Positions 8,129 to 17,682 of a stretch of 64,000 nt of DNA are shown here, one piece after another. This stretch comes from an uncultured Lachnospiraceae bacterium (GTDB taxonomy: Bacteria; Bacillota; Clostridia; Lachnospirales; Lachnospiraceae), in assembly GCA_910584585.1 (NCBI GenBank), contig CAJUBP010000004.1, positions 1 through 64,000 on the forward strand, given 5' to 3'. Position numbers and translations under genes: made by a program. Positions within the stretch are counted from its first letter, which is position 1; the number at the start of each line of letters is the position of its first letter. Under the pieces are notes generated by a model, which was given only the letters and a program-made list of their open reading frames with translations, searched no databases and had not been told where the DNA came from.

Positions 8129-8671
8129 ATGATAGGATTAAAAAGAGGAAGTGTAAAGCTTTTATCCCATCAGGAAGAATGGGATAAAAATGCCGAAAAT
8201 GTAATTTTGGAATTGAAGCAGCTTTTGGGAAATGCCGCTGTTGATATTCAGCATGTGGGAAGCACTGCGATTCATTCCATTTATGCAAAACCAATTATTG
8301 ACATTGTGATTGGCCTCCGTGATTTGAATGATATTTCACCTTATAAGAAACTGTTGGAAGAACACGGTTTTGTTTTTCGCGGGGAAGATGTTGCTGGGCA
8401 AATGCTATTTGTAATGGGTGATTTTGAAAAAGATACGCGCACACATCATATCCATGCAGTCAAATGGGATGGGACAGAATGGAAGAACTATATCAATTTT
8501 CGGGATTATCTGAATTGCCATCCTGATAAAGCAATAATATACGATGCCTGTAAGAAAAAATTGGCGTTACAATTTCCAGACGACCGAAGAAGCTATACCG
8601 AAGGCAAGCAGGAATGCATAGAACGCCTGCTGAAAGAAGCGGATGTATGGAGAAAGCTTCAGGATATATAG
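8129..8671 (+). CDS. GrpB family protein (UPF0157 nucleotidyltransferase fold)
   Basis: 180 residues. The hallmark QHVGSTAIHSIYAKPIIDIVIG is present at ~40-61, giving the nucleotidyltransferase-like G-S motif with nearby Asp residues, followed by HIHAVKWDG and a C-terminal helix rich in Lys/Glu. GrpB proteins are stand-alone or fused to kinases; their reaction is not established. ATG 8129 follows GGGGAGAA. A single gene in the accessory patchwork, with no partner nearby. Confidence 0.85.
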   Translation: MIGLKRGSVKLLSHQEEWDKNAENVILELKQLLGNAAVDIQHVGSTAIHSIYAKPIIDIVIGLRDLNDISPYKKLLEEHGFVFRGEDVAGQMLFVMGDFEKDTRTHHIHAVKWDGTEWKNYINFRDYLNCHPDKAIIYDACKKKLALQFPDDRRSYTEGKQECIERLLKEADVWRKLQDI

Positions 8672-8712
8672 AGAAAACAAAGAGATGTCAATAAATTTAA
8701 GGAGCACTGCTT

Positions 8713-9489
8713 ATGAAAAAGAAATTGCTTTTAATTATAACAGGTATCGTATTGATTGGAACCGTATGTATTTGGCTTTTGGCAAAAAATAAGCCTGCAG
8801 GGCAAATGCTTGTGGATCGTTTAAACGAAGCAGTATCCCATTATACGGATATGAACATAAAAGATGATGAGGCATATTCCCTGAAAGTTTCGGACATACA
8901 AATGCTGGTGACGACATATGCGCCTGAATATACGGTTTTTGGGGTTTCTGCCGATGCGTATACTGTCCGGCCCGGCCAAATGGATGAGACATTAACGGCA
9001 GAAGAACAGGATCTGCCAATCTGTAATTTTGACTATGCATTGCTTTACGATGAAAAAACAGACAAGTTTTATAATGTGAAATTTGAGGAAAAAGGGAGGC
9101 CAACCATCCCGGATTTTATAAAGGCGAATGAATTAGACACATATAAACTTGAATTGCCAGACGCAGGGGCAGTGGAAAATCTCTCTCTCAAAAGAAACTC
9201 TGACAGTCCAATTGTAATAAGCAGCAAAGATGATGTGGAAAATATTCTGAGCATTTTAAAAGAGACAGAACCCGCTGTAGAGAGTGGCGGGATAGGTACT
9301 CCGGTCCGTGTGGAAAATATTATCAATGCAGATTTTATCAGTAAAGAGAATGTGATATGCAGACTATTTCTATATGAAGATGGAGGAAAATATTTTATTG
9401 AGCAGACGGATCATGGAGTATATACAATCTCAAAAGAGGATTATGATTTGATAGATAAATATATTCCCTATATAAATTACGAACCATAA
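8713..9489 (+). CDS. Membrane-anchored extracytoplasmic protein of unknown function
   Basis: 258 residues, start ATG 8713 after AAGGAGC. A Lys-rich N-terminus and one hydrophobic stretch (LLLIITGIVLIGTVCIWLLA, ~4-23) make an uncleaved signal anchor; the Cys at the end of this stretch lacks a good lipobox. The rest is mixed alpha/beta with no motif I recognise; two alternating segments each end in aromatic-rich strands (YDEKTDKFYNVKF; YEDGGKYFIEQ). Probably a secreted, membrane-tethered domain. It is followed 22 bases later by a small membrane protein and an ABC exporter, but co-function is not shown. Confidence 0.55.
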   Translation: MKKKLLLIITGIVLIGTVCIWLLAKNKPAGQMLVDRLNEAVSHYTDMNIKDDEAYSLKVSDIQMLVTTYAPEYTVFGVSADAYTVRPGQMDETLTAEEQDLPICNFDYALLYDEKTDKFYNVKFEEKGRPTIPDFIKANELDTYKLELPDAGAVENLSLKRNSDSPIVISSKDDVENILSILKETEPAVESGGIGTPVRVENIINADFISKENVICRLFLYEDGGKYFIEQTDHGVYTISKEDYDLIDKYIPYINYEP

Positions 9490-9511
9490 GCAATGAAGGA
9501 GGTAAAAAACA

Positions 9512-9691
9512 ATGCGTCATATTTTTATTCGTGGGATTATTGGCTTGATTTGGCTGGTTGCAGCCATTGTATGCGGGGTATCCGGAAACTTCAACTTCCC
9601 AATGATGGGGCTTTATCTGGTATTGGCAGGTGTATTCCTGTACTTCGCATATGCGGCATGGAAAAAAGAGAAGGACGAGGAGGGAAGTTAA
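9512..9691 (+). CDS. Small two-helix membrane protein
   Basis: 59 residues, in a different frame from the ABC gene that follows. GAAGGAGGT at 9495-9503 sets ATG 9512. Two helices: FIRGIIGLIWLVAAIVCGV and MGLYLVLAGVFLYFAYAAW, followed by a charged tail KKEKDEEGS. The stop TAA overlaps ATG 9691 of the ABC ATPase, so the three genes 9512-11695 form one unit. Perhaps an accessory subunit of the exporter; that is inference from spacing. Confidence 0.6.
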   Translation: MRHIFIRGIIGLIWLVAAIVCGVSGNFNFPMMGLYLVLAGVFLYFAYAAWKKEKDEEGS

Positions 9692-10482
9692 TGCGAAGCA
9701 TTTCTATTAATACTTCCCGACGACTTGCCGCCGAGCCGAAGGGAGGGGGCATTACATTGGAAGGGGAAGGTAAGATGGGAGAAACGCTCCTGACTGTGGA
9801 GAACTTAAGTGCATGGTACAGTGAACAGAAAATGATACTTTCGGGGTTCTCTTTTTCGCTGGTGGAGCATGAAGTGGCAGGTCTGATCGGGCTGAACGGG
9901 GCCGGGAAAACCACGTTTCTGAAGGTGCTTTCCGGCCTGCTCCCTACTTTCCGTTCAGACGGTATCTGCTTTCGCGGCGCTCCTGTGGATTTTCGGAAGC
10001 AGGATTTTAAGCTCTGCCGCTATACGGTGTTTGCCGAGGACAATTCTTTTTCGTATTTTACTTTCCGGGAATACCTGGCCTATGTATGCGCCGCCTATGG
10101 GAAAGAGGTTCCCGATGTGTCGGAGCTGGTACAGGGCTTTCACTTTGAAGAATATACAGATACCCTGTTAAGGGAGCTGTCAACCGGGAACCGGAAAAAA
10201 GCATTTCTGATTACGGCTTTTGCCCTGAAACCCAGACTGCTCCTCCTGGATGAGCCGGTCAACGGCCTGGATTTCCAGAGCACGGAATATCTGTACCAGC
10301 AGATTTTGGGTTATAAAGAGTATGGGACTGTGCTGTTTTCTTCCCATATCCTGGAGAGCATTACGCTGACCTCTGACCGGGTATTTGTCCTGGAGGACGG
10401 TAAGATCCGGCAGACTTTTGAAGGCGGGCAGATCAATGCCGCAGATATCCGGGAGGCATTGCATGATGAAAATGACAGGTAA
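9691..10482 (+). CDS. ABC transporter ATP-binding protein
   Basis: From ATG 9691 the product is 263 residues; ATG 9775 (after GAAGGGGAAGG) is a good alternative, because the first ~28 residues are not part of the ATPase fold. Walker A GLNGAGKTT (~68-76), a degenerate signature ELSTGNRKK in place of LSGGQ, Walker B LLLLDEPVNGLD and the switch His in LFSSHILES are present. It should power export through the following permease. The signature variation is typical of ABC-2 type exporters. Substrate unknown. Confidence 0.85.
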   Translation: MRSISINTSRRLAAEPKGGGITLEGEGKMGETLLTVENLSAWYSEQKMILSGFSFSLVEHEVAGLIGLNGAGKTTFLKVLSGLLPTFRSDGICFRGAPVDFRKQDFKLCRYTVFAEDNSFSYFTFREYLAYVCAAYGKEVPDVSELVQGFHFEEYTDTLLRELSTGNRKKAFLITAFALKPRLLLLDEPVNGLDFQSTEYLYQQILGYKEYGTVLFSSHILESITLTSDRVFVLEDGKIRQTFEGGQINAADIREALHDENDR

Positions 10483-11695
10483 GGCCTTTGCCAAAAAACT
10501 GTTTGGGGCAAGATACGAGCGGCTGCCCCGGACACTTTTGATGGATGTGATTCTATTTTGGGGGCTGTATATCGCAGGCTTTCAGGTGCAGATTGCGGCA
10601 TCTGTGCGGATCCTGATGATAAACGCCTTTACCGCAGGCGTGATGTGGCAGGCTCTTTCTTCCAAAGATAACGCTGTGGAACTGAAACATATGCTGATGC
10701 TGCCAGGACATGGCCGGGAATTTATCTTCTCCTATGTGGCGGCGCTGGGGGCCTATACGGTTCTTACAAAGACAGGGCTGCTTCTGGCGGTTCTGCTGGC
10801 TGTGTCTGCATGGAAGCCCATAGAGCTGGCAGGAATGGCCATCAGTATGCTTCATGCGGTCCTTATGGCTGCCGCAGCCTATTCCCAGAGAAAATACTGG
10901 TATGCGGGCGGGCTTTGGGGCGTTGCCATAGTGTCCGCCATTCTGTTTTTAGGGAGCAGATCATGGTTTGGATTGTTGCTGCTTGCGAATAGCTTAGTTT
11001 CTATTCTGATTTTGCGGAAGGCAGACAGATACGCTTTTTATCAGGGGGAGAGTGAGAAAAGCCATATTATTAAGAAACGGAAGAGGGGTTCCTTATGGAG
11101 GTACTTTTTCCGGTATCTGAGCTGCCACAAGAATTATCTGGTCAATACTGCTGTGATGTGGTGCGTAGCCCTTGTAATGCCGTATTTTTTAAGAGAAATG
11201 GCCGGGCTGTCCGTTGTCCCAGTGGGGTTTGCGATTTTATCCTTAAATACCCCTATTTGTATCCTGTTGTCCTGTGACCGTGACCTGGAGCAGGCAGTCC
11301 GTTTCCTGCCTGGACAGAAACGGCGCTTTTGCATCCCATACTGCCTGTTTATCTTTTCCTGTAATATGGCTGCGGATATGATATTCCTTTTAAGCTGGCA
11401 GATACAAAACAACGGCATCACTGCCCCGATGATTGCCGGGGCTGTTTTCTTTGCTCTGCAGAGCGCAGTGCTGTCTGTGCTCCTGGAATGGTTTTATCCA
11501 ATCCGTGGCTGGAAGATTGAAAGCGACCTGTGGCATCATCCCCGGAAATATGTGGTTCCGGTGGTTATGCTGCTGCTTGCGGGAGGCGCTTGCGTATGGC
11601 CGGTACTGCTGTATGTCCTATTGGTTTTGCTGGCTGTGGAAATTGTAATTTTGCTTTTTCTACCCAAAGGGCACTCGACTGACATCTTCGGATGA
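10463..11695 (+). CDS. ABC transporter permease, multi-spanning
   Basis: ATG 10463 lies inside the end of the ATPase gene and follows GGGAGG at 10451-10456; the product is 410 residues with about ten hydrophobic helices. It has no conserved short motif to read, but its position directly behind the ATPase and its size fit the membrane half of an ABC-2 exporter. No periplasmic domain. The final 25 residues are strongly hydrophobic (VWPVLLYVLLVLLAVEIVILLF). Substrate unknown; a drug or peptide exporter role would be a guess. Confidence 0.75.
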   Translation: MMKMTGKAFAKKLFGARYERLPRTLLMDVILFWGLYIAGFQVQIAASVRILMINAFTAGVMWQALSSKDNAVELKHMLMLPGHGREFIFSYVAALGAYTVLTKTGLLLAVLLAVSAWKPIELAGMAISMLHAVLMAAAAYSQRKYWYAGGLWGVAIVSAILFLGSRSWFGLLLLANSLVSILILRKADRYAFYQGESEKSHIIKKRKRGSLWRYFFRYLSCHKNYLVNTAVMWCVALVMPYFLREMAGLSVVPVGFAILSLNTPICILLSCDRDLEQAVRFLPGQKRRFCIPYCLFIFSCNMAADMIFLLSWQIQNNGITAPMIAGAVFFALQSAVLSVLLEWFYPIRGWKIESDLWHHPRKYVVPVVMLLLAGGACVWPVLLYVLLVLLAVEIVILLFLPKGHSTDIFG

Positions 11696-12010
11696 AGAGA
11701 TCAGCATTGTAAAAGGGCTGGACGCGGGGGATGACTACATTGCTTCCCCTTTCCAACAGAGCCCCTCAGACAGGTCAATCTAAATTCCATTGGATTCCAA
11801 AATCGTATCACTCTTATGAAACTTCTGTCCCAAACGGCGCAGCAATGTGCTCCGCCGCCAGAATATCGGGTTTATCTCCCAGTCCTTGGTTCCGCTGTTT
11901 GAATTCAGTATCGGAAGTAATTGCGTTTCTCTATTCCACTTTTTCCAGATTTATGATAAAATAAGCCCTGAGGACTGGCAGGGGACTTGATGGGGATGGA
12001 AGGAGAAGAG
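11696..12010. other. Gap without a recognisable gene
   Basis: A 77-codon plus-strand frame is open at 11731-11964 but has no ribosome-binding site, and its composition (Ser/Pro-rich) is like a non-coding frame. Both strands were read and nothing was recognised. It marks the join between the accessory patchwork and the backbone. Confidence 0.5.
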
Positions 12011-13696
12011 ATGAAGCTTTTAAAGATGCATTTGGCAGAAATGGCGGTTGCGGTTCTCTTTGTGCTGTTAGTGGTGTGTTTTTATAGAATAAATGAAGAG
12101 GGGAAGAAAAGAACCGGAAATATTCCCTATAATGAAGACTGGATTTGTGTGACGGAAGAAGGAAGCAGAGACTATCGGGAATTTCCGGAATTGATTGAGA
12201 TGCCAGAGGGCAGAGAAGAGGTTGTGCTGAAAAAAGAACTGGGAGATGAAGTGGACAATCTCAATTCCATTGGTTTTTTTACCTCCCACCAAGAGGTGGA
12301 TGTGTTTGTGGATCGCCATCTGATCTATCAGAAAAGGGCGCCGAACTATGTACAGAGCAAGACCCCTGGAAACTGCTGGAGTTTTGTTCCGATTCAGGAG
12401 GAATACCGGGGAAAATTACTGGAAATTCGCCTGAAGAACTGTTATGATCTTGGTTATATAAGGCTGCCGGAATTTACCTATGGCCCCCAATCGTCCATCG
12501 TGGTGCAGCAGCTGGAAGAGAAAGCGCCGTCCTGGATGTTTGGAATCTGTATGATGGTGGTAGGGCTGATGCTTGTTATAAGCTGGGGAACCATTGGGAA
12601 GAAAATGCATTTCAATGAGGGAATCCTGTGGCTGGGGCTTTTTACCGTGTATTTTTCTATCTGGTCTACGATGGAGACACAGCTTCCGGCGCTGGTGTTT
12701 GAGCGGGAATTACTGTGCAGCCAGATTACCTTTATGATGCTAAAGCTGATGATCCTTCCCATTGTGAGTTTTATCCGGGTGGTATATCAGATGAAAGACA
12801 GCCGCCTGTGGAATGCGTTTGCGTGGCTTGGGATTCTGGATTTTGCGGTGAGTTTTATCGGGCAGTTTTTCGGTTGGTTTGATTACCGGGAAGGCATTTG
12901 GTTTACGCATCTTTTAGGCATTGCGGTGATCTTGGCCGCAGCGGTATGCGGCGTCGGGATTCTGGTGGAGCGAAGACGGGAGATTTTTCGCCGGGGGCAT
13001 AAAGTTTATCGGAATGTTTTTGGAATCTGTCTTGTGGGAGGATGCATGCTGATGGACGCGGTGAATTATTATCGGCGGACTTACAGCGACGTGGCGGCTT
13101 TTTCCAGAGTCGGATGTTTGCTGTTTATTCTCCTTCTGACAGCGGAATTCCTGGAAGATTCCATGGAGCTGATAGAGGCAGGAAAACAAGCGGAAACATT
13201 GAAAGAAGAGGCGGAGCGGGATGGGCTGACCATGCTGAAAAACCGCAGGATATTCGAAATAGATTTAAACAGTGTTCCGGAAAATAAATTGAAAAAATAT
13301 GCAATTGTCATGTTTGATCTGAATAATTTAAAACGGATGAATGATGAGTACGGGCACCACATGGGAGATTATTATATTATCTCGGCAAGTGAAATTATTC
13401 AGGATGTGTTTGGTTCCCTGGGAGAGATTTACCGGATTGGCGGAGATGAGTTCTGCCTGATTGCCAATGGACTTGCCAGGCGGGAGTACAGTGAGAGAGC
13501 CCAGAGAATGTGCAGCTGGATAGCCAGCCTTAAAGGGGCCCATGTGGACGGGCTGATGCAGATTGCTTCCGGTTATGCGGCGTTTAACGGGAATACAGAC
13601 AGGAATCTGCTGGATACTATGGAACGGGCAGATAAGGAAATGTATCAATGCAAGAGGAAACAGAAGGCGCAGAATGTGCAGGGAGGAGGTAATTAG
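12011..13696 (+). CDS. Membrane diguanylate cyclase (GGDEF)
   Basis: 561 residues from ATG 12011 (AAGGAG at 12000-12005); earlier in-frame starts lack spacing. An N-terminal membrane anchor, an outside beta-rich domain (~30-165, 7TMR-DISM-extracellular style), then about seven helices (~170-385), a short coiled coil and a GGDEF domain (~400-550). The active-site loop RIGGDEF (~474-480) is intact, so it should make c-di-GMP from two GTP; the RxxD inhibitory site upstream of the loop is absent. The HD-GYP gene starts 3 bases after its stop, pairing synthesis with breakdown. Confidence 0.85.
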   Translation: MKLLKMHLAEMAVAVLFVLLVVCFYRINEEGKKRTGNIPYNEDWICVTEEGSRDYREFPELIEMPEGREEVVLKKELGDEVDNLNSIGFFTSHQEVDVFVDRHLIYQKRAPNYVQSKTPGNCWSFVPIQEEYRGKLLEIRLKNCYDLGYIRLPEFTYGPQSSIVVQQLEEKAPSWMFGICMMVVGLMLVISWGTIGKKMHFNEGILWLGLFTVYFSIWSTMETQLPALVFERELLCSQITFMMLKLMILPIVSFIRVVYQMKDSRLWNAFAWLGILDFAVSFIGQFFGWFDYREGIWFTHLLGIAVILAAAVCGVGILVERRREIFRRGHKVYRNVFGICLVGGCMLMDAVNYYRRTYSDVAAFSRVGCLLFILLLTAEFLEDSMELIEAGKQAETLKEEAERDGLTMLKNRRIFEIDLNSVPENKLKKYAIVMFDLNNLKRMNDEYGHHMGDYYIISASEIIQDVFGSLGEIYRIGGDEFCLIANGLARREYSERAQRMCSWIASLKGAHVDGLMQIASGYAAFNGNTDRNLLDTMERADKEMYQCKRKQKAQNVQGGGN

Positions 13697-13698
13697 AG

Positions 13699-14736
13699 AT
13701 GCGTTATATGCCGATCACGAAAGTGGCAGAGGGAATGATACTGGGGCAGCGCATATGTAACGGCGAAGGAAAGATTTTGCTGGAACAGGAGGCAAAGCTT
13801 CAGAGAGAGGATGTGCAGCGTTTGTTTCAGATGGGGCTTCCGGGAATCTATGTGGAGGACGACATCAGCTGGGATTTGAAAATTCCAAGGCTTATCAGCC
13901 GGGAACTGGAGCGGGAAGCGTTAGAATTGGTTCACCGTTTGTTTGAGGAAGAGGATTTTCGGGAAATAGAACAGGAAGACATTCAGGAGACGGCAAGAAA
14001 GATGACCCGCCAGATTCTTGCAGGCAGGGATAAGATGTACCAGACAGTCAATGTAAGGGTGGCCGACGACTATACATTTTTTCACTCGGTAAATGTGGCG
14101 GCGCTGTCTGTTATGCTGGGAGTAAAGACCGGCAATCTGGATCTGGAGCAGTTGAATAAACTGGCCGCTGCAGCCCTCCTGCATGATGTGGGAAAGCGTT
14201 ATGTGGAAGCGGACGTGCTGAACGCCAAACGTTCGCTGACGGAGGAAGAGCGCGTTCTTGTAGTGCAGCATCCCAAATTGAGTTATGACTTTTTGACAGA
14301 GCATTATCATTTTTCTCAGGAAGTCTGCGACGGCGTGCTGGAACACCATGAATGGTATAATGGATGCGGATATCCCATGCGCAGATCCGGATATGAGATT
14401 TCTTATTTTGCCAGAATTATCAAGGTAGCGGATGTGTTCGACGCATTGACCTCCAAGCTGCCCTATCACGATCCCATTTCTCCTTCTGGCGCGGTGGATT
14501 ATATTTTGGGCAATACAGAGTCTGAATTTGATCCGGATCTGGCGGAGCTGTTTACCAGTAATATTGCGGTTTATCCGGCAGGATGCGAGGTGATGCTGTC
14601 AGACGGCAGAACTGCTCTGGTGGCGGAGAATGATCCGGAACATATGCTGAGGCCCAAGGTGATAACGATTCCGGACGGGGAGATGATTGATCTGAAATCT
14701 GAGAAAGATTTGGCGGTTTTGGAATTATTTGTATAA
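13699..14736 (+). CDS. HD-GYP domain phosphodiesterase
   Basis: 345 residues. GGGAGGAGGTAA at 13680-13691 sets ATG 13699. After an N-terminal ~100-residue region of the DUF3391-like type, the HD core shows ALLHDVGKRY (HD), HPKLSYDFL, and HHEWYNGCGYP, which is the HHE-GYP signature with Asn in place of the usual Asp before the glycine. Family role: hydrolysis of c-di-GMP. It is translationally close to the GGDEF gene upstream, making a make/break module. The C-terminal ~60 residues form a small beta domain seen in clostridial members. Confidence 0.85.
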   Translation: MRYMPITKVAEGMILGQRICNGEGKILLEQEAKLQREDVQRLFQMGLPGIYVEDDISWDLKIPRLISRELEREALELVHRLFEEEDFREIEQEDIQETARKMTRQILAGRDKMYQTVNVRVADDYTFFHSVNVAALSVMLGVKTGNLDLEQLNKLAAAALLHDVGKRYVEADVLNAKRSLTEEERVLVVQHPKLSYDFLTEHYHFSQEVCDGVLEHHEWYNGCGYPMRRSGYEISYFARIIKVADVFDALTSKLPYHDPISPSGAVDYILGNTESEFDPDLAELFTSNIAVYPAGCEVMLSDGRTALVAENDPEHMLRPKVITIPDGEMIDLKSEKDLAVLELFV

Positions 14737-14750
14737 CAGGAAGTGAGAGT

Positions 14751-15314
14751 GTGACAGGACAGAAAGAAACGATAGATCTTCTGCTGGCAGAGAGCTTTAA
14801 GGAGCTTGCATGCCAACAGCCCATTGAGAAGATTACAATTAAAGCCATTACAGATAAAGCCGGCGTGATACGCCCAACGTTTTATAATCATTTTCAAGAT
14901 AAATATGAACTTCTGGAGTGGATTATCAAGGTTCAGATTCTGGAACCTACCAAGCCGCTGATTCATGCAGGGATGGTGGATGAGGCTTTGCTTCTGGTTT
15001 TTACATCTGTGAAAAGGGAGAAGGAGTTCTATGAGAGGGCCGTGCGTTTGGAAGGGCAGAATTCCTTTGAAACCATTACCAGAAATTGTATCGGGGATGT
15101 TCTCCTGGAAGTGATTCAGAGCAAAAAAACTTCCTTTCACAAGCAGCACCCCTGGCTGACGCCGGAGCATATTGCCTTGTTTTACGCCCAGTCCATGTCT
15201 TTTGTGGTAATTTACTGGATTAAAAGCGGAATGGAAGTGGAACCCCGGGAGATTACGGATATTTATAATTATATGATCACCCGTTCCATGAATCAGGTGA
15301 TTGAAGAGCTGTAA
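14751..15314 (+). CDS. TetR/AcrR family transcriptional regulator
   Basis: 187 residues from GTG 14751. The N-terminal HTH has ITIKAITDKAGVIRPTFYNHFQDKYELLEW (~23-52), the standard TetR recognition helix and following helix; the C-terminal ~120 residues are an all-helical ligand domain with long aromatic helices. It is followed by a terminator and then by the MMPL operon 248 bases away on the same strand. TetR proteins next to MMPL exporters commonly repress them, so regulation of 15562-20208 is the natural inference. Ligand unknown. Confidence 0.85.
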   Translation: MTGQKETIDLLLAESFKELACQQPIEKITIKAITDKAGVIRPTFYNHFQDKYELLEWIIKVQILEPTKPLIHAGMVDEALLLVFTSVKREKEFYERAVRLEGQNSFETITRNCIGDVLLEVIQSKKTSFHKQHPWLTPEHIALFYAQSMSFVVIYWIKSGMEVEPREITDIYNYMITRSMNQVIEEL

Positions 15315-15460
15315 AACTGATAAATACAATCATATCATGGGGAAATCGGAAAAATTCATGAACCATCTGATGGAAAAGCTGTAAAACCATATACAATAAA
15401 ATGCAAGTGTTTTTCAAAAACTACAGATCGGCCGGAATGTATGATAGGGCGATACAGAGG

Positions 15461-15498
15461 AAAAAGATTGAATATTTCATTATTCAATCTTTTTTTTT
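15461..15498 (+). terminator. Rho-independent terminator
   Basis: AAGATTGAATA pairs with TATTCAATCTT around a TTTCAT loop and is followed by a run of T. It separates the TetR gene from the MMPL operon. Confidence 0.85.
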
Positions 15499-15561
15499 AT
15501 ACTCTCATTGAAGTAAAAAAATTATGAAACAAAAATAAGGAAAGAGGAGCGCGAAGGAAAG

Positions 15562-17661
15562 ATGATTAAATTTGGAAAAGGAGTCGTAAAGCTAAGAGTG
15601 CCGATTTTTATAATCAGTCTGCTGCTTTTGATTCCGGCGGCAATCGGCATGATAACCACCAGAGTGAATTATGATATTCTGACTTATCTGCCGGGAGACA
15701 TTGAGACAATGATCGGGCAGGATATTCTGGTGGATGATTTTGAAACTGGAGCGTTTTCCATGTGTGTGATAGAAGGCATGGAAAATAAGGATGTGTCAGA
15801 ACTGAAGAAACAGATTGAGGAAGTGGAAAATGTAAAGGCAGTTGTCTGGTATGATTCCGTTGCGGACCTGTCGATGCCCATGGAATTTCTTCCGGAAAAC
15901 CTGGTGGATAAGTTCAATTCCGGCGACAGCACGCTGATGGCGATTTTGTTTCGGACTTCCATGTCCTCAGATGAGACCATGGACGCCATAGAAGAAATCC
16001 GGGGGCTTGCCGATAAAAAATGTTTTGTCAGCGGCATGTCAGCCATTGTGACAGACACCAAGAATCTGTCCAATAAGGAGACACCTATTTACGTGCTGAT
16101 TGCAGTAGTATTGTCCTCCCTGGTACTGGCGCTGACCATGGATTCATTTCTGGCTCCGGTGTTCTTCCTGTTAAGTATAGGAATGGCCATACTTTACAAC
16201 CTTGGAAGCAATATTTTCCTGGGTGAGATATCTTATGTGACGAAAGCGTTAAGCGCAGTGCTTCAGCTGGGAGTTACCATGGACTATTCCATTTTCCTGT
16301 GGCACAGTTATGAAGAGAACCGGGAACGGTATCCGGATGATAAGAACCGGGCGATGGCCTATGCGGTATCTAATACCCTGACCTCTGTGGTGGCAAGTTC
16401 CATTACAACAGTGGCGGGATTTGTAGCGCTGTGTTTTATGAGCTTTACCCTGGGGATGGACTTAGGTATTGTGATGGCAAAGGGCGTGATATTCGGAGTG
16501 ATCGGATGCGTCACCATTCTGCCGTCTATGATATTGATTTTTGACAAAGCCATAGAAAAGACCAAGCATAAGCCAATCATACCGGATTTGGGCGGGATCG
16601 GAAACTTTGTGACCAAACGGTTTCCAGTATTTATTGTGATATTCCTGCTGATCTTGGGGCCGGCGGTTTACGGCTATACCCATACGGATGTCTACTATGA
16701 CCTGGCGGGGACTTTGCCGAAGGATTTGCTGAGCGTTCAGGCAAACGCCAAGCTGGAGGAGAATTACCAGATGAATTCCACCCACATGGTATTGGCAGAC
16801 AGCAGCCTTTCCAGTAAAGACGCTTCGGCCATGATTGAAGAAATGAAAGAGGTGGATGGGGTAAAAACGGTTATGGGCATGGATTCCATCGTAGGTTCCG
16901 CCGTTCCCAAGGAAATGATACCAGATGATATCAAAGAGGCCCTGATGAACGACACCTGGCAATTGATGCTGGTTAGTTCGGAATATTCTGTGGCGTCGGA
17001 CGAAGTAAATGCCCAGATTGATGATTTGAATAAAGTGATCAAAAAGTATGATCCAAAAGCCATGCTCATCGGCGAAGCGCCCTGTACCAGAGATTTGATT
17101 ACGATTACGGATAAGGATTTTAAGACAGTCAGCGTGGTTTCTATCGGGGCAATTTTCCTGATTATTCTGCTGGTGTTTAAGTCAATTTCATTGCCGGTGA
17201 TTCTGGTGTCCGTCATTGAATTTGCGATTTTCATCAATATGGGAATCCCGGCCTATACGGGAACTACCCTTCCCTTTATTGCCTCCATTGTAATCGGAAC
17301 CATTCAGCTTGGGGCTACCGTGGACTATGCCATCTTGATGACCAACCGCTATAAGAAAGAGAGAAACAGCGGGGAAGATAAGAAAACTTCCATTACCATA
17401 GCCCTCTCCACGTCGGTGCAGTCCGTATTTGTCAGCGCTTTAAGTTTCTTTGCGGCAACCTTCGGCGTAGGCATGTACTCCAACATTGACATGATTAGTT
17501 CGCTGTGTATCTTAATGGCAAGAGGCGCGATTATCAGCATGTTTGTGGTAATCTTTATTTTGCCGGCCATGTTCATGGTATTTGATAAAGTGATTTGCAA
17601 GACAAGTATGGGATTCGGAATTAAGAAAAAAGAATCTTCAGCAGCCGTAAAAACAGTTTAG
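15562..17661 (+). CDS. MMPL/RND family transporter
   Basis: 699 residues. Two repeats of the RND layout: helix 1, an outside domain (~45-165), a bundle of five helices (~175-335), then helix 7 (~355-375), a second outside domain and a second bundle (~525-690). Membrane motifs include GVTMDYSIFLW and GATVDYAILM, the paired GxxxDY signature of MMPL proteins that carries the proton-relay Asp. It would export lipids or hydrophobic compounds driven by the proton gradient. It has 21 bases to the next gene, a secreted coiled-coil partner, and sits behind a TetR regulator. Confidence 0.9.
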   Translation: MIKFGKGVVKLRVPIFIISLLLLIPAAIGMITTRVNYDILTYLPGDIETMIGQDILVDDFETGAFSMCVIEGMENKDVSELKKQIEEVENVKAVVWYDSVADLSMPMEFLPENLVDKFNSGDSTLMAILFRTSMSSDETMDAIEEIRGLADKKCFVSGMSAIVTDTKNLSNKETPIYVLIAVVLSSLVLALTMDSFLAPVFFLLSIGMAILYNLGSNIFLGEISYVTKALSAVLQLGVTMDYSIFLWHSYEENRERYPDDKNRAMAYAVSNTLTSVVASSITTVAGFVALCFMSFTLGMDLGIVMAKGVIFGVIGCVTILPSMILIFDKAIEKTKHKPIIPDLGGIGNFVTKRFPVFIVIFLLILGPAVYGYTHTDVYYDLAGTLPKDLLSVQANAKLEENYQMNSTHMVLADSSLSSKDASAMIEEMKEVDGVKTVMGMDSIVGSAVPKEMIPDDIKEALMNDTWQLMLVSSEYSVASDEVNAQIDDLNKVIKKYDPKAMLIGEAPCTRDLITITDKDFKTVSVVSIGAIFLIILLVFKSISLPVILVSVIEFAIFINMGIPAYTGTTLPFIASIVIGTIQLGATVDYAILMTNRYKKERNSGEDKKTSITIALSTSVQSVFVSALSFFAATFGVGMYSNIDMISSLCILMARGAIISMFVVIFILPAMFMVFDKVICKTSMGFGIKKKESSAAVKTV

Positions 17662-17682
17662 AAAATAATAGGAGAAGTTAAC

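Noticed and set aside
11731..11964. 77-codon plus-strand frame in the gap before the GGDEF gene
   Set aside because: No ribosome-binding site, non-coding composition, no recognisable family.
14571..15329. 252-codon minus-strand frame over the TetR gene
   Set aside because: Shadow of the TetR and HD-GYP genes; no motif and no start signal.
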